From positions 52,203 through 116,202 of the forward strand of contig CAYWQX010000002.1 of NCBI GenBank assembly GCA_964460985.1: DNA of 64,000 nucleotides, given 5' to 3'. Of this stretch, positions 41,182 to 50,088 are shown piece after piece. Both the position numbers and the translations under genes were made by a program. Origin of the DNA: CAZABG01 sp964460985. Its GTDB lineage: Bacteria > Chlamydiota > Chlamydiia > Chlamydiales > Parachlamydiaceae. The notes under the pieces are model-generated. The model saw only the letters and a list, made by a program, of their open reading frames with translations. It was not told the origin of the DNA and did not search any database. Positions within the stretch are counted from its first letter, which is position 1. The number at the start of each line of letters is the position of its first letter.

Positions 41182-42633
41182 ATGGCAACACCGTACGTCA
41201 TCTCATTTTTTCTTTATTTCTTAGTACTTCTTGTCATCGGTCTTATCTCCCATAAACGTCAGACCACCTCGGCCGACTTTATTGTAGGGAATCGCTCGTT
41301 AAATTTTTGGCTGACCGCTTTAACTGCCCACGCGAGCGATATGAGCTCATGGCTCTTCATGGCCTTTCCTGCCGCTCTTTATTTAGGGGGTGTTCCCGAA
41401 GCCTGGATTGCGTTTGGACTTATCTTTGGAATGTTTTGCAACTGGCAATTTATCGCCAAAAGACTTCGCACCCAGACCGAAAAATATAACAGCTACACCT
41501 TGTCTACTTTCTTTGAGAGAAGATTTAACGATCAGTCGGGCATCATTAGAAGCTTGACTGCGATCATGACCCTTTTCTTCATGACCACCTATCTTTCATC
41601 CGGCTTGATCGCGATGGGACTTCTTTTTGAATCTTTGTTTGGGATCAACTACTTTGTAGGTCTTGGTGTAGCGAGCTTGGTCGTCGTCATCTACACTTTT
41701 GCAGGTGGATTCATCACGGTCGCCTGGACCGACTTCTTCCAAGGGGTTTTTCTCCTTATCGCGATTCTCATTGTCCCTTTCCTAGCGTATCAGCAAATTG
41801 GAGGATGGAGCGCCATTCAACAGGCTAGCAGCGAGTACGATCTATCCCTTCGCCTCGTGAAAGACTTTAGCATAGAGACGCTTCTAGCCATCCTTTTTTC
41901 AGCCTCATGGGGTCTTGGCTATTTCGGACAGCCACATATTGTCACCAAGTTTATGGGTATTAAAAATGCCAACGAGCTCTACAAATCCAAATACCTTGGG
42001 ATGAGTTGGCAAGTTTTAACCCTGGGAGCTGCAGGCTTAACAGGCCTTATCGGGATTAAATTCTTCAACCATAGCCTTGTCGATCCTCAACTTGTTTTTG
42101 TAGAGATGGTAAAAGCGCTCTTCACACCATGGATCGGAGGTTTCATCCTATGCGGACTCATCGCCGCGAACATGTCGACGATGGACTCGCAACTTCTTGT
42201 CTCAGCCTCTGTCCTTTCAGAAGACATTTTTAAACACATCGTCCACAAAAAAGCCTCTCCTCAAACACTTTTAAGAGCGTCTCGCTTTTCCGTCATCATC
42301 ATCGCCGCCATCTCCCTTCTCATCGCTTTTATGAAAAGCGCGACCATCATGGAAGTTGTATTCTATGCATGGTCGGGTCTTGGCTGCGCTTTTGGACCTC
42401 TCATGTTAATGGCGCTCTACTCCAAAAGAACGAACCGCTATGGCGCGATTGCCGGAATACTCGTAGGCGGTCTGGTTGCTGCCGGGTGGGGCTTGATCAA
42501 TCCATTTATTACTGAAATTAACATCCCTGCGATGATACCAGGTTTTATCCTAGGGCTTCTTTCGATTAGAGTAGTCTCTTTTGCGACCCAAAAGTGTGAT
42601 CCAAACCAGGAAATTTATAATCCCCGTCTTTAA
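41182..42633 (+). CDS. putP: sodium:solute symporter (PutP-like)
   Basis: A 483-residue sodium:solute symporter of the SSS family, likely importing proline or a related amino acid. It has about 13 hydrophobic segments and family blocks such as SADFIVGNRSLNFWLTALTAHASDMSSWLF (residues 31-60), LYTFAGG/IYTFAGGFITVAWTD and the later LIAANMSTMDSQLLVSASVLSEDIF. Length fits PutP. The 3' end (from residue 351) is repeated downstream by a 709-bp tandem duplication, but this copy is complete. Substrate cannot be fixed from the sequence. Confidence 0.88.
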   Translation: MATPYVISFFLYFLVLLVIGLISHKRQTTSADFIVGNRSLNFWLTALTAHASDMSSWLFMAFPAALYLGGVPEAWIAFGLIFGMFCNWQFIAKRLRTQTEKYNSYTLSTFFERRFNDQSGIIRSLTAIMTLFFMTTYLSSGLIAMGLLFESLFGINYFVGLGVASLVVVIYTFAGGFITVAWTDFFQGVFLLIAILIVPFLAYQQIGGWSAIQQASSEYDLSLRLVKDFSIETLLAILFSASWGLGYFGQPHIVTKFMGIKNANELYKSKYLGMSWQVLTLGAAGLTGLIGIKFFNHSLVDPQLVFVEMVKALFTPWIGGFILCGLIAANMSTMDSQLLVSASVLSEDIFKHIVHKKASPQTLLRASRFSVIIIAAISLLIAFMKSATIMEVVFYAWSGLGCAFGPLMLMALYSKRTNRYGAIAGILVGGLVAAGWGLINPFITEINIPAMIPGFILGLLSIRVVSFATQKCDPNQEIYNPRL

Positions 42634-42731
42634 TAAGCGTGGCTTCTTGCCCTCACTTAATAAAAAAACAATATAAATTTAATTATTCCTTAACCCAGTC
42701 ATTCTATCATTTTATTTTTATAGGTGAAAAT

Positions 42732-42983
42732 ATGACTGGACCGATCATTAAAACATGTCTTGATGGAGCCTTATTCTCGGGAATTGGCTGGGGCATGATG
42801 TTTACATCCGGAGTCGTTGTATCTAAAGTAACTTCTGTTATTAATAATTCAAATATAGCACATTTTTTTAAAATCAATTTAGATCCACCCACCCTTCTCG
42901 GCCCTTTCACGGGACTTCTTATTTGCGGCACATTTTTTTTAAACACATCGTCCACAAAAAAGCCTCTCCTCAAACACTTTTAA
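42732..42983 (+). pseudogene. truncated first copy of the 43441 gene
   Basis: The first duplicated copy of the small membrane-protein gene begins at ATG 42732 after AGGTGAAAAT, matches the intact copy for 69-70 residues (MTGPIIKTCLDGALFSGIGW onward), then reads out of frame into the duplicated putP tail for 13 residues to a stop at 42983. It lacks the last half of the protein and is presumed non-functional. Confidence 0.8.
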
Positions 42984-43342
42984 GAGCGTCTCGCTTTTCC
43001 GTCATCATCATCGCCGCCATCTCCCTTCTCATCGCTTTTATGAAAAGCGCGACCATCATGGAAGTTGTATTCTATGCATGGTCGGGTCTTGGCTGCGCTT
43101 TTGGACCTCTCATGTTAATGGCGCTCTACTCCAAAAGAACGAACCGCTATGGCGCGATTGCCGGAATACTCGTAGGCGGTCTGGTTGCTGCCGGGTGGGG
43201 CTTGATCAATCCATTTATTACTGAAATTAACATCCCTGCGATGATACCAGGTTTTATCCTAGGGCTTCTTTCGATTAGAGTAGTCTCTTTTGCGACCCAA
43301 AAGTGTGATCCAAACCAGGAAATTTATAATCCCCGTCTTTAA
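42941..43342 (+). pseudogene. duplicated C-terminal putP fragment
   Basis: In-frame copy of putP residues 351-483 (KHIVHKKASPQTLLRASRF onward) created by the tandem duplication. It has no start codon of its own or N-terminal two-thirds of the transporter. An extended reading from an upstream TTG is possible but not meaningful. Confidence 0.85.
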
Positions 43343-43440
43343 TAAGCGTGGCTTCTTGCCCTCACTTAATAAAAAAACAATATAAATTTAATTATTCCTT
43401 AACCCAGTCATTCTATCATTTTATTTTTATAGGTGAAAAT

Positions 43441-43896
43441 ATGACTGGACCGATCATTAAAACATGTCTTGATGGAGCCTTATTCTCGGGAATTGGCTGG
43501 GGCATGATGTTTACATCCGGAGTCGTTGTATCTAAAGTAACTTCTGTTATTAATAATTCAAATATAGCACATTTTTTTAAAATCAATTTAGATCCACCCA
43601 CCCTTCTCGGCCCTTTCACGGGACTTCTTATTTGCGGCACATTTTTTTTGACACACCTTGCGGTAAGTAAAGCCTTTGAACTCTGTTTTGGAGAAGCCTC
43701 GAAATCACCTACGCTCATTACTCTTAAATTTGTGATCTCATTTGCAATAGTTGCTACAGGCGCTTATTTCATTCTTGGAGTAAATCCCCTCATCACCATA
43801 GGTGTGATTGCACTCTCTCTTCTCATAGACAAAGCCATCAAGTGTCTGTTTTTAAAAAATGAGGAGTTGTGGTCAAAAGACTTCCTTAAAGCATAA
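43441..43896 (+). CDS. small hypothetical polytopic membrane protein
   Basis: A 151-residue protein with about four hydrophobic segments (ALFSGIGWGMMFTSGVVV; LGPFTGLLICGTFFLTHLAV; FVISFAIVATGAYFIL; ITIGVIALSLLID). AGGTGAAAAT precedes the ATG. No family is recognised. A truncated copy lies 709 bp upstream. It is 11 bp from the kinase gene and might be co-transcribed with it. Paired hydrophobic stretches would suit an inclusion-membrane protein, but this is speculation. Confidence 0.6.
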   Translation: MTGPIIKTCLDGALFSGIGWGMMFTSGVVVSKVTSVINNSNIAHFFKINLDPPTLLGPFTGLLICGTFFLTHLAVSKAFELCFGEASKSPTLITLKFVISFAIVATGAYFILGVNPLITIGVIALSLLIDKAIKCLFLKNEELWSKDFLKA

Positions 43897-43907
43897 GATA
43901 ATAATCA

Positions 43908-45191
43908 ATGATCCCTTTAAATAAGTTATCTCAAATCTCTCATCATTTAGTGCCTGTTATAGGTCCGTTTGGAGGAAGAAAATTTCTCCATGAAAACCAC
44001 GCTTATACCATGCAAGAGCTATTTCAAAACCTTCACCTCTATCGAACTGCAACAAGCGATGAAGCCGAGACCGTGTGTAAGATCTGGACTAACCTGACAA
44101 ATTGCGATAAGGAAGGTGAAAAGCTTCTACAAAGCTCCAGCCCATTCATCCAGATTTTAACCAAAATCAGAAGATTTTTTGGAAATTTCCGTAGCGATTG
44201 GAAAAAGCTTCGGGAGGAGACTTTTCAATCGATTGAATCTATTTATTTAGAAATTCAGAAAAGAGAGCGTCTCATTCAAGCAATTCAAAAAATGGGTCTC
44301 GATCCTTTTTTTAATCCGGTTGAGATCGGCAAAAGCGCCATTGCAGCCCAAAAGAATTTTAAGCCGAACTTTCGATACAAAAGTAATAAATGCGCATTTT
44401 ATACGAATGAACAGGGTGAGGCGTTTATTGTTTTTAAAAAGAAAAAAATGAAAGCCCTTATTGGAAGCGGCACTCAATCGATTGTGATACACGCTCTAAG
44501 CCTTAAGACCCTTGAGAGAAAAGCTTTTTACCGCTCCTTTTTAACGGATGATCAATCGATCAAGCATTATGAAGATGAGAAGGCCGCTCTAGGACGCCTT
44601 AGACACATTCAAGGCGTTTTAACTTTCCATCTCTATTCGCAGTACAAACGCAAAAAAACTACTAAAAAAATAAGCATATCCCCTTTTTATCCGGTAGGCG
44701 ATCTTTTTTCTGCGATTACAAGAAGGCTACTTACCCCGCAAAACAAGCGAAACATCATGAAATCGCTGATTCAAACGGTCAAGCAAGTGCATGCACAAAA
44801 TGTGATGCATCGAGATATAAAGTTAGAGAATATTTTTTTAAGCGATTATGACACACCCATCCTCGCCGATTTGGGGATGATTGCGATTTGCGAGAAAACG
44901 TCAAAAACTTTTAAAGTTTGCTGCGGATCCCCACTGTATGCTTCACCTGAATTACTTTTTACTTCGGTGAGAGGATTAAAAACAGATGTATGGTCCTTAG
45001 GGGTGACTTTATTTGGTTTATTCAGGGAGTTTAATCCCTATCCCGAAAAATGGGGAATGCCTACTAAAGATGCCATAGAAGAGGCTCTCTCTTATCTAGA
45101 TTTCGATGATCCTTACGAAAGGGAGATCGGACGAATGCTTACATACGATTACAAAGCTCGTCCGAGCCTGGAGCAGATCACAATTCCTTAG
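43908..45191 (+). CDS. eukaryotic-like Ser/Thr protein kinase
   Basis: A 427-residue protein whose residues about 185-425 form a kinase fold: catalytic HRDIKLEN at 301-308, metal-binding DLG at 321-323 (in place of DFG), GSPLYASPE (APE-like) in the activation loop and DVWSLGVTLF. The glycine-rich loop is IGSGTQSIVIHAL and the N-lobe Lys is probably in RKAFYRS. Residues 1-180 are charged, helical and unlike any domain I know. No membrane segment or signal peptide is seen; cytosolic or type III secreted. It likely phosphorylates bacterial or host proteins. Confidence 0.85.
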   Translation: MIPLNKLSQISHHLVPVIGPFGGRKFLHENHAYTMQELFQNLHLYRTATSDEAETVCKIWTNLTNCDKEGEKLLQSSSPFIQILTKIRRFFGNFRSDWKKLREETFQSIESIYLEIQKRERLIQAIQKMGLDPFFNPVEIGKSAIAAQKNFKPNFRYKSNKCAFYTNEQGEAFIVFKKKKMKALIGSGTQSIVIHALSLKTLERKAFYRSFLTDDQSIKHYEDEKAALGRLRHIQGVLTFHLYSQYKRKKTTKKISISPFYPVGDLFSAITRRLLTPQNKRNIMKSLIQTVKQVHAQNVMHRDIKLENIFLSDYDTPILADLGMIAICEKTSKTFKVCCGSPLYASPELLFTSVRGLKTDVWSLGVTLFGLFREFNPYPEKWGMPTKDAIEEALSYLDFDDPYEREIGRMLTYDYKARPSLEQITIP

Positions 45192-45285
45192 TTATTCAGG
45201 CTTAGAAGCATAAGAAACTCTTATCCACGATTAGACAAGTATCCTTGAGAGGAATACACATAGAGGAAAGAGGGAGGGTCTTATT

Positions 45286-46299
45286 ATGCCTATCACAACC
45301 AGTAAACACTTTTTCAGTCTTAAATCACTGGGCGCAAAAAGCAGCGGCGAAGGGGGCCGCTTGATCGATGCCACCCTAAAAGATGTTCCCGGACTCGTTA
45401 ACATATCTTTTGAGAATCTGGTACTTAATAAGCTCGGTCTCTTGAAGCCGATTTGGCATCCGAACGCGCATAAGATAGGGTATTGCACTGAAGGAAAAGG
45501 GGTAGTCACGCTTAGGACGCCTGAAAAAAAAGAGATCTTTACGATTGAAAAAGGGGATATTTTTTATATCCCTCAGGGCTATGTTCACTCGATACAAAAT
45601 AACGGCGATACACCTTGTGTGATTAACTTTGCCTTAAATAACGCGCTTCCTGAAACGATGTCGTTTACTAACGCTATTTATTCTCTCTCGGATCCGGTCT
45701 TCAAGGCGACCTTTCAAGTGAATCATGGTTTTGTTGAAGGGTTAGAGCGAAAAAAGAACCCAGAGTTAATAACAGTTCTTAACCAGGCTAAGCCGATTGC
45801 AAATACAGGCTTAAATCCCTACAAATTTAGTATTGAAAATAGCGACAAGGTTATTTCCACCAAGGGCGGGTATCTTCAAATAGGGACTAAAACAACCCTT
45901 CCCTCTCTATACGGTGTTGGCATTCTCGGCTTCGGATTAACACCAGGAGGTGTTGTTGAGCCGCATTGGCACACGAATGCAGGCGAGCTTGTTTATATTG
46001 TAAAAGGTAAAACCCGGATCACCGTGCTTGCTCCGGACGGATCATTAGAAATTCTGGATGTAAATGCAGCAGAAGGAGCTTTTGCCCCCGCTTCTCATTT
46101 TCACAACATCGAAAATGTGGGGAGCGACCCGGTTGAAGTGATCGCCTTCTTTAGCAGCGCCGTGCCTGATTACATTGGGATCGGAGAAGTAGCGGGCGCC
46201 TTCTCAAACGAGCAGCTGGCTGCGATCTTCAACGTATCTCCCAGCTATTTTAATGCCTTGAATAAGACAGAAAATCCTCAGATTATAGTTCCATTATAG
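45286..46299 (+). CDS. bicupin (oxalate decarboxylase-like) protein
   Basis: A 337-residue protein of two cupin domains. The second has an intact metal site (H227, H229, E234, with H271 or H273 in SHFHN), as in oxalate decarboxylase-type Mn enzymes. In the first domain the motif reads HPNAHKIGYCTEG, so the usual H-x-H...E pattern is altered. No signal peptide is present. GGGAGGG precedes the ATG and a strong terminator follows. The true substrate is not known; a single-site decarboxylase, isomerase or storage role are alternatives. Confidence 0.75.
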   Translation: MPITTSKHFFSLKSLGAKSSGEGGRLIDATLKDVPGLVNISFENLVLNKLGLLKPIWHPNAHKIGYCTEGKGVVTLRTPEKKEIFTIEKGDIFYIPQGYVHSIQNNGDTPCVINFALNNALPETMSFTNAIYSLSDPVFKATFQVNHGFVEGLERKKNPELITVLNQAKPIANTGLNPYKFSIENSDKVISTKGGYLQIGTKTTLPSLYGVGILGFGLTPGGVVEPHWHTNAGELVYIVKGKTRITVLAPDGSLEILDVNAAEGAFAPASHFHNIENVGSDPVEVIAFFSSAVPDYIGIGEVAGAFSNEQLAAIFNVSPSYFNALNKTENPQIIVPL

Positions 46300-46308
46300 T
46301 TTTTAGCT

Positions 46309-46345
46309 AATCCGCGAAGCCAAAAGCCTCGCGGATTTTATTCTT
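46309..46345. terminator. bidirectional terminator between bicupin and barrel genes
   Basis: AATCCGCG (46309-46316) pairs with CGCGGATT (46330-46337) and extends inward; a T-rich tail (TTTTATTCTT) follows on the plus strand, and the A-rich side gives TTAGCTAAAAAC on the minus strand. It lies between convergent genes. Confidence 0.75.
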
Positions 46346-46969
46346 CTAACCTTCGCCGCCAAAACTGTAGGTTATGCCAAGTCCCACCGTGTTATTGTTG
46401 ATTTTACGGAGGCTTCCTTTATGATATTTATAGATAAACAATAAATTCGCTCTGCAAGAAATAGGATAGCTAAGCCCTGCCATCACCTGTTTTCCTAATC
46501 CCTCTTTATGATCAGAAATAGAGGCTCTTTTATGATGGATATGAAGGCTTTGGTCATCGTATCCAAGACCCCCTCCGATAAATGGAGTCACGCCGCCGAA
46601 ATTGCAACCCCAATCAGCCAGAGGAATATCCCATATCAAATTCGCCATAAGAGAAGAGGTTTGATAATTGGCATCGATTGAAAAGGATTCGCCGGCAAAA
46701 CGGATGTTTTTTACCGAGTTTCGTCTATACGCATACTCCCCTTCCAACCTTAACCCGTAAGCAAAACGGTATCCAAGAGAGCCTGAAAGATTATAGCCGG
46801 TTTTAATATGTACTTTTACCTCGCCATCTTGAATGGAAGGAATAAAATTGGCGCCTCCAAAGGCTCCTACATAAACATTGGATGGATTAAACCACGTTGG
46901 ACAGCAAAGCTCCCCTGCGTGAGCGTTCATGCAGAAAAATGCCAGCACAAAAAGAATCGTTTTTTTCAT
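46346..46969 (-). CDS. outer membrane beta-barrel protein (OmpA/opacity-like)
   Basis: A 207-residue protein with signal peptide residues 1-18 (KKTILFVLAFFCMNAHA) and an eight-strand barrel pattern: YVGAFGGANFIP near residue 33, SGSLGYRFAYGLRLEGEYAYR near 62 to 82, TPFIGGGLGYDD near 128, and the terminal GLGITYSF, whose final Phe region suits the BAM recognition signal. It is a generic OMP_b-brl barrel; its role could be structural or adhesive. It lies alone on the minus strand. Confidence 0.75.
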   Translation of the reverse strand: MKKTILFVLAFFCMNAHAGELCCPTWFNPSNVYVGAFGGANFIPSIQDGEVKVHIKTGYNLSGSLGYRFAYGLRLEGEYAYRRNSVKNIRFAGESFSIDANYQTSSLMANLIWDIPLADWGCNFGGVTPFIGGGLGYDDQSLHIHHKRASISDHKEGLGKQVMAGLSYPISCRANLLFIYKYHKGSLRKINNNTVGLGITYSFGGEG

Positions 46970-47069
46970 AATTGCCCTTAAATTGATCCGAAGAACATAA
47001 CAACAAACAGATTATTAATCTTCTAAAATAAGACTTAATAAGATCTAACAATTATTTGAGAGATGAAGA

Positions 47070-47094
47070 AGAGACCTCAAGAACCGAGGTCTCT
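47070..47094 (-). terminator. hairpin after acpP
   Basis: AGAGACCTC (47070-47078) and GAGGTCTCT (47086-47094) form a perfect 9-bp stem with a 7-nt loop just after the acpP stop (minus strand). The tail is TCTTCATC, not a strong T tract, so it may only slow transcription or stabilise the mRNA end. Confidence 0.55.
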
Positions 47095-47104
47095 TGAAAG
47101 AGAA

Positions 47105-47341
47105 TTAGCCGCCTTTTTGTTTTTCCAGGTAGCGAACTGCGTCGCCCACTGTTTTGAGCCCCTCTGCATCTTTCTCAGGGATCTCGCAACCAAAGCGCTC
47201 TTCAAATGTCATAATTAGCTCAGTTAAATCGAGCGAATCTGCATTTAAATCCTCTACAAAGGACTTTTCTAAAGTTACATCATCCTTGTCAACACCGAGT
47301 TGTTCTACAACGATGTCGATCACTTCTTGTTCCGTTGACAT
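47105..47341 (-). CDS. acpP: acyl carrier protein
   Basis: A 78-residue acyl carrier protein. Ser36 in the DSLDLTEL motif carries phosphopantetheine, added by AcpS (33763). The fold is the usual four-helix, acidic protein. AAGGA lies 8-9 nt before the ATG. It ends the fabH-fabD-fabG-acpP operon, a conserved order I recall in Chlamydia. Confidence 0.97.
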   Translation of the reverse strand: MSTEQEVIDIVVEQLGVDKDDVTLEKSFVEDLNADSLDLTELIMTFEERFGCEIPEKDAEGLKTVGDAVRYLEKQKGG

Positions 47342-47368
47342 TGTTTTTTTCCTTTAAATAAACTTTTA

Positions 47369-48106
47369 CTACATTACCATTCCGCCATCGACAACAATCA
47401 CTTGACCGGTGATGTAACTCGCAAGATCTGAAGCGAGAAATAACACGGCGTTAGCGATATCGTCGGTCGATCCCATCCGGTTCAAGGGGATCTGCGACAA
47501 GGTAATTTCTTTTTGCGCATCGGTCATCGCATCGGTCATTTTAGTTTCGATGAAACCGGGCGCCACACAATTCACTAAAATATTTCTTGAGGCAAGCTCC
47601 TTAGCAAGCGCCTTGGTAAAACCAATCATAGCCGCTTTGGATGCCGCATAGTTTACCTGACCTGCATTTCCGATCAGTCCGATCACTGAAGAAATGTTGA
47701 TGATTCTGCCGAAGCGAGCCTTCATCATGGGCCGAGTACAAGCTTTGGCGAAATTATAACAAGACTTTACATTTGTTGCCATGACTTGATCCCAGTCTTC
47801 CTCCGTCATCTTTAAAAGAAGAAGATCGCGGGTGATCCCGGCGTTATTAATTAAAATATCTACTTTACCCCAGTGGGAAACGACGGTTTTAACCGTTTCC
47901 TCAACATCCTGAGTATGAGCGACATTGCAAGGATAGAAGAGAGCATTTTCTTGAAGCTCCTGAATGACTTCCTGCCCCCTTTCCGGGTTAGTGCCAATGA
48001 TTGCGACCTTAGCTCCCTGAGAATGAAGCTTTTTTGCAATCGTCCTGCCGATTCCGGCAGTGCCGCCGGTTACAATCGCGACTTTATCCTTAAGTTCCAA
48101 GGTCAT
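47369..48106 (-). CDS. fabG: 3-oxoacyl-ACP reductase
   Basis: A 245-residue short-chain dehydrogenase that reduces beta-ketoacyl-ACP with NADPH. The nucleotide-binding TGGTAGIG is near residue 13, NNAG near 87, and the catalytic set Ser139/140, Tyr153 and Lys157 (YAASK). The C-terminal VLFLASDLASYITGQVIVVDGG is typical. It overlaps fabD by 4 bp, and acpP begins 27 bp after its stop. Confidence 0.97.
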   Translation of the reverse strand: MTLELKDKVAIVTGGTAGIGRTIAKKLHSQGAKVAIIGTNPERGQEVIQELQENALFYPCNVAHTQDVEETVKTVVSHWGKVDILINNAGITRDLLLLKMTEEDWDQVMATNVKSCYNFAKACTRPMMKARFGRIINISSVIGLIGNAGQVNYAASKAAMIGFTKALAKELASRNILVNCVAPGFIETKMTDAMTDAQKEITLSQIPLNRMGSTDDIANAVLFLASDLASYITGQVIVVDGGMVM

Positions 48107-49038
48107 ATAAGTTCCTTCGCTAGAAGTTCTAGATCTTCCAATTTCTCTAAGTTGAGAGTCGGCACCTGAACGCCAATTCTTTTATTTAAACCGGACAAGG
48201 TCTTCCCCTGGCCAATTTCAAGGTACATATCCGTCTCAGGCATCGAATGTTCAATACTTTCTTGCCATCTGACAGGTTCGGTCACTTGTGCGATCAAGTT
48301 GCGTTTGATCTCCTGCTCATCCTGTCCCTTCCGAGCCGAGACATTCATTATCACTTCAGAAAAACCTTTAGAGATCTTTAAGGCGTCGATTTGAGGTTTT
48401 AAGCCGTCCCGCGCGCTTTTCATAAGGCCGCTATGGAAAGCCCCTTGGACTGCGAGCGGAAGGACTCGTTTAGCCCCTTTTGCTTTCGCAAGCTCGGTCC
48501 CTTTTTCAATCCCTTTGATCGTTCCGGAGATCACAACCTGACCGGGGGCATTAAAATTAGCCGCCCATAAATCGTGAGGAAGATTTGCCTCTTGAACAAG
48601 CTCCTCCACCTCCTTTTGACTAAGGCCTAATATGACCGCCATCGTTCCCGGCTTTTCTTCGCATGCTTGCCCCATTAACTCTCCTCTTAAAGAGACCGCT
48701 CTTAAAGTATCTTCAAAAGTGGTTTTACCCGCTGCAACAAAAGAGGAATACTCCCCTAAACTGAGCCCTAAAGAAAGTTGCGGTTTGAGATCGGGCAGCT
48801 GCTTTTTTAAAACTTCAAATAAAGCGAAGCTATGCACGAAAAGAGCGGGCTGACTGTTGATTGTAAGATTCAGGCTTGCCTCATCCCCTTCAAACATGGT
48901 TTGGAGTAATTTTCTTTTTAAAATATCTTCCGCATTTTGAAAAATTTCTTTAGCGGAAGAGGAGTGCTGGTAGAGATCTTTTCCCATGCCAACTGCCTGC
49001 GCCCCTTGACCCGGAAATAAAAAAGTCCAACGTTTCAT
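48103..49038 (-). CDS. fabD: malonyl-CoA:ACP transacylase
   Basis: A 311-residue malonyl transferase. Catalytic Ser93 sits in GLSLGEYSSF and the substrate-clamping His lies in the later VQGAFHSGLM. GQGAQAVGMG at residues 10-19 is the usual oxyanion loop. ATG 49038 is preferred: it overlaps the fabH stop by ATGA and follows AGGT; a longer reading from 49071 runs inside fabH. It overlaps fabG by ATGA. Confidence 0.96.
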   Translation of the reverse strand: MKRWTFLFPGQGAQAVGMGKDLYQHSSSAKEIFQNAEDILKRKLLQTMFEGDEASLNLTINSQPALFVHSFALFEVLKKQLPDLKPQLSLGLSLGEYSSFVAAGKTTFEDTLRAVSLRGELMGQACEEKPGTMAVILGLSQKEVEELVQEANLPHDLWAANFNAPGQVVISGTIKGIEKGTELAKAKGAKRVLPLAVQGAFHSGLMKSARDGLKPQIDALKISKGFSEVIMNVSARKGQDEQEIKRNLIAQVTEPVRWQESIEHSMPETDMYLEIGQGKTLSGLNKRIGVQVPTLNLEKLEDLELLAKELI

Positions 49039-50024
49039 TGATCTACCTGTGTTAAAAGGGATGCGCCCCATGTGAGTCCGGCTCCGAAAGCGACTAAAAC
49101 AAGATGCTCCCCTGAGCTAAGCTTAACCTCTTCTGTCAGCTCAGTCAGTGCTATCGCGACGGCAGACCCGGAGGTGTTTCCATATTTTTCAAGTGTCAAA
49201 TAGACTTTTTCAGGAGGAATTTCAAACGACTCCCGAATCGAGTCGATGATTCTTAAATTGGCTTGATGAGGAACGAGCCACGAGATATCCCCTTTATCCA
49301 AATGGGCATTTTTCAAGCACCGTTCGATAGCACGTCCCATTTGCCGAACAGCCTGCTTAAAAACTTCCCGGCCTTCCATTTTGATAAAATGAGAACCTTT
49401 ATCAATGGACTCGTGCGTGGCAGGCTCTTTGGAGCCGCCCCCCGGAACTATAATGAGATTTGCAAAACTGCCGTCGGCGCCTAAACTAATCTCCTCGACT
49501 AATAGCCCTTTTCCCTCCCCGGAAACCACCGCAGCCGAAGCGCCGTCGCCAAAAAGGACACAGGTGTTGCGATCCTTATAATCGATGTAGGCAGACATTT
49601 TTTCACTCGCCACCACCAAAATATTTTTATAAAGACCCGACTCGATGTAAGCTTTGGCTTGAGATAAAGCAAAAAGAAAGCCTGTGCAAGCTGCCTGGCA
49701 GTCATAGGCAGGTATTTGTGAGAGGCCAAGCTCGCTCTGAATGAGAGCGGCTGTGCTCGGCGTAAGATAATCGGGGCTCATTGTGGCGCAAATGATAAGC
49801 TCAATCTTTCCCTTATCGATACTCGCTTTTTCCAAAGCAACTTTTGCAGCCTCTAAGCCGAGTCTAGAAGTGGGTTCATCGGAAGCTGCGACTCTCCGCT
49901 CCTTTATACCGGTACGGGAGACGATCCAGTCGTCGCTTGTTTCAACTAATTTTTCGAGATCGCTATTAGTAAGACGTTTTTTGGGAAGGTACTTACCGAG
50001 ACCGATGATGCGTGCTTTCTTCAT
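49035..50024 (-). CDS. fabH: 3-oxoacyl-ACP synthase III
   Basis: A 329-residue FabH that starts fatty-acid synthesis by condensing acetyl-CoA with malonyl-ACP. Catalytic Cys113 is in DCQAACTGF, with His in VPHQANLRI and Asn in KYGNTSGSA completing the triad. TSDDWIVSRTGIKERR is the family N-terminal block. It heads the operon (minus) and is divergent from recR; AAGG lies 5 nt before the ATG. Confidence 0.97.
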   Translation of the reverse strand: MKKARIIGLGKYLPKKRLTNSDLEKLVETSDDWIVSRTGIKERRVAASDEPTSRLGLEAAKVALEKASIDKGKIELIICATMSPDYLTPSTAALIQSELGLSQIPAYDCQAACTGFLFALSQAKAYIESGLYKNILVVASEKMSAYIDYKDRNTCVLFGDGASAAVVSGEGKGLLVEEISLGADGSFANLIIVPGGGSKEPATHESIDKGSHFIKMEGREVFKQAVRQMGRAIERCLKNAHLDKGDISWLVPHQANLRIIDSIRESFEIPPEKVYLTLEKYGNTSGSAVAIALTELTEEVKLSSGEHLVLVAFGAGLTWGASLLTQVDQ

Positions 50025-50088
50025 TCAACCTTGCAGTTAGAAAACAAAAAACATAACAGAATTAACTTAAATTTGCTATTCTTTTGCT

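Larger units (their letters stand above)
42232..43649. repeat. perfect 709-bp tandem duplication (two units)
   Basis: Unit 1 (42232-42940) and unit 2 (42941-43649) appear identical by eye across their whole length. The unit covers the last third of putP, the spacer and the first 209 bp of the next gene. The junction lies at an ACATTTTT run present at both ends (42225-42231 and 42931-42940), suggesting slippage or short-homology recombination. Either the event is recent or it is an assembly artefact. Confidence 0.9.

Noticed and set aside
42923..43342. Independent gene in the second half of the duplication
   Set aside because: It is the duplicated putP C terminus with no start of its own; listed as a pseudogene fragment.
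44247..44492. Reverse reading frame inside the kinase gene
   Set aside because: Phe/Lys-rich shadow of the real coding frame with no start signal.
46970..47069. Small RNA gene or tRNA in the gap before the acpP hairpin
   Set aside because: AT-rich sequence with no cloverleaf, promoter pair or conserved element visible.
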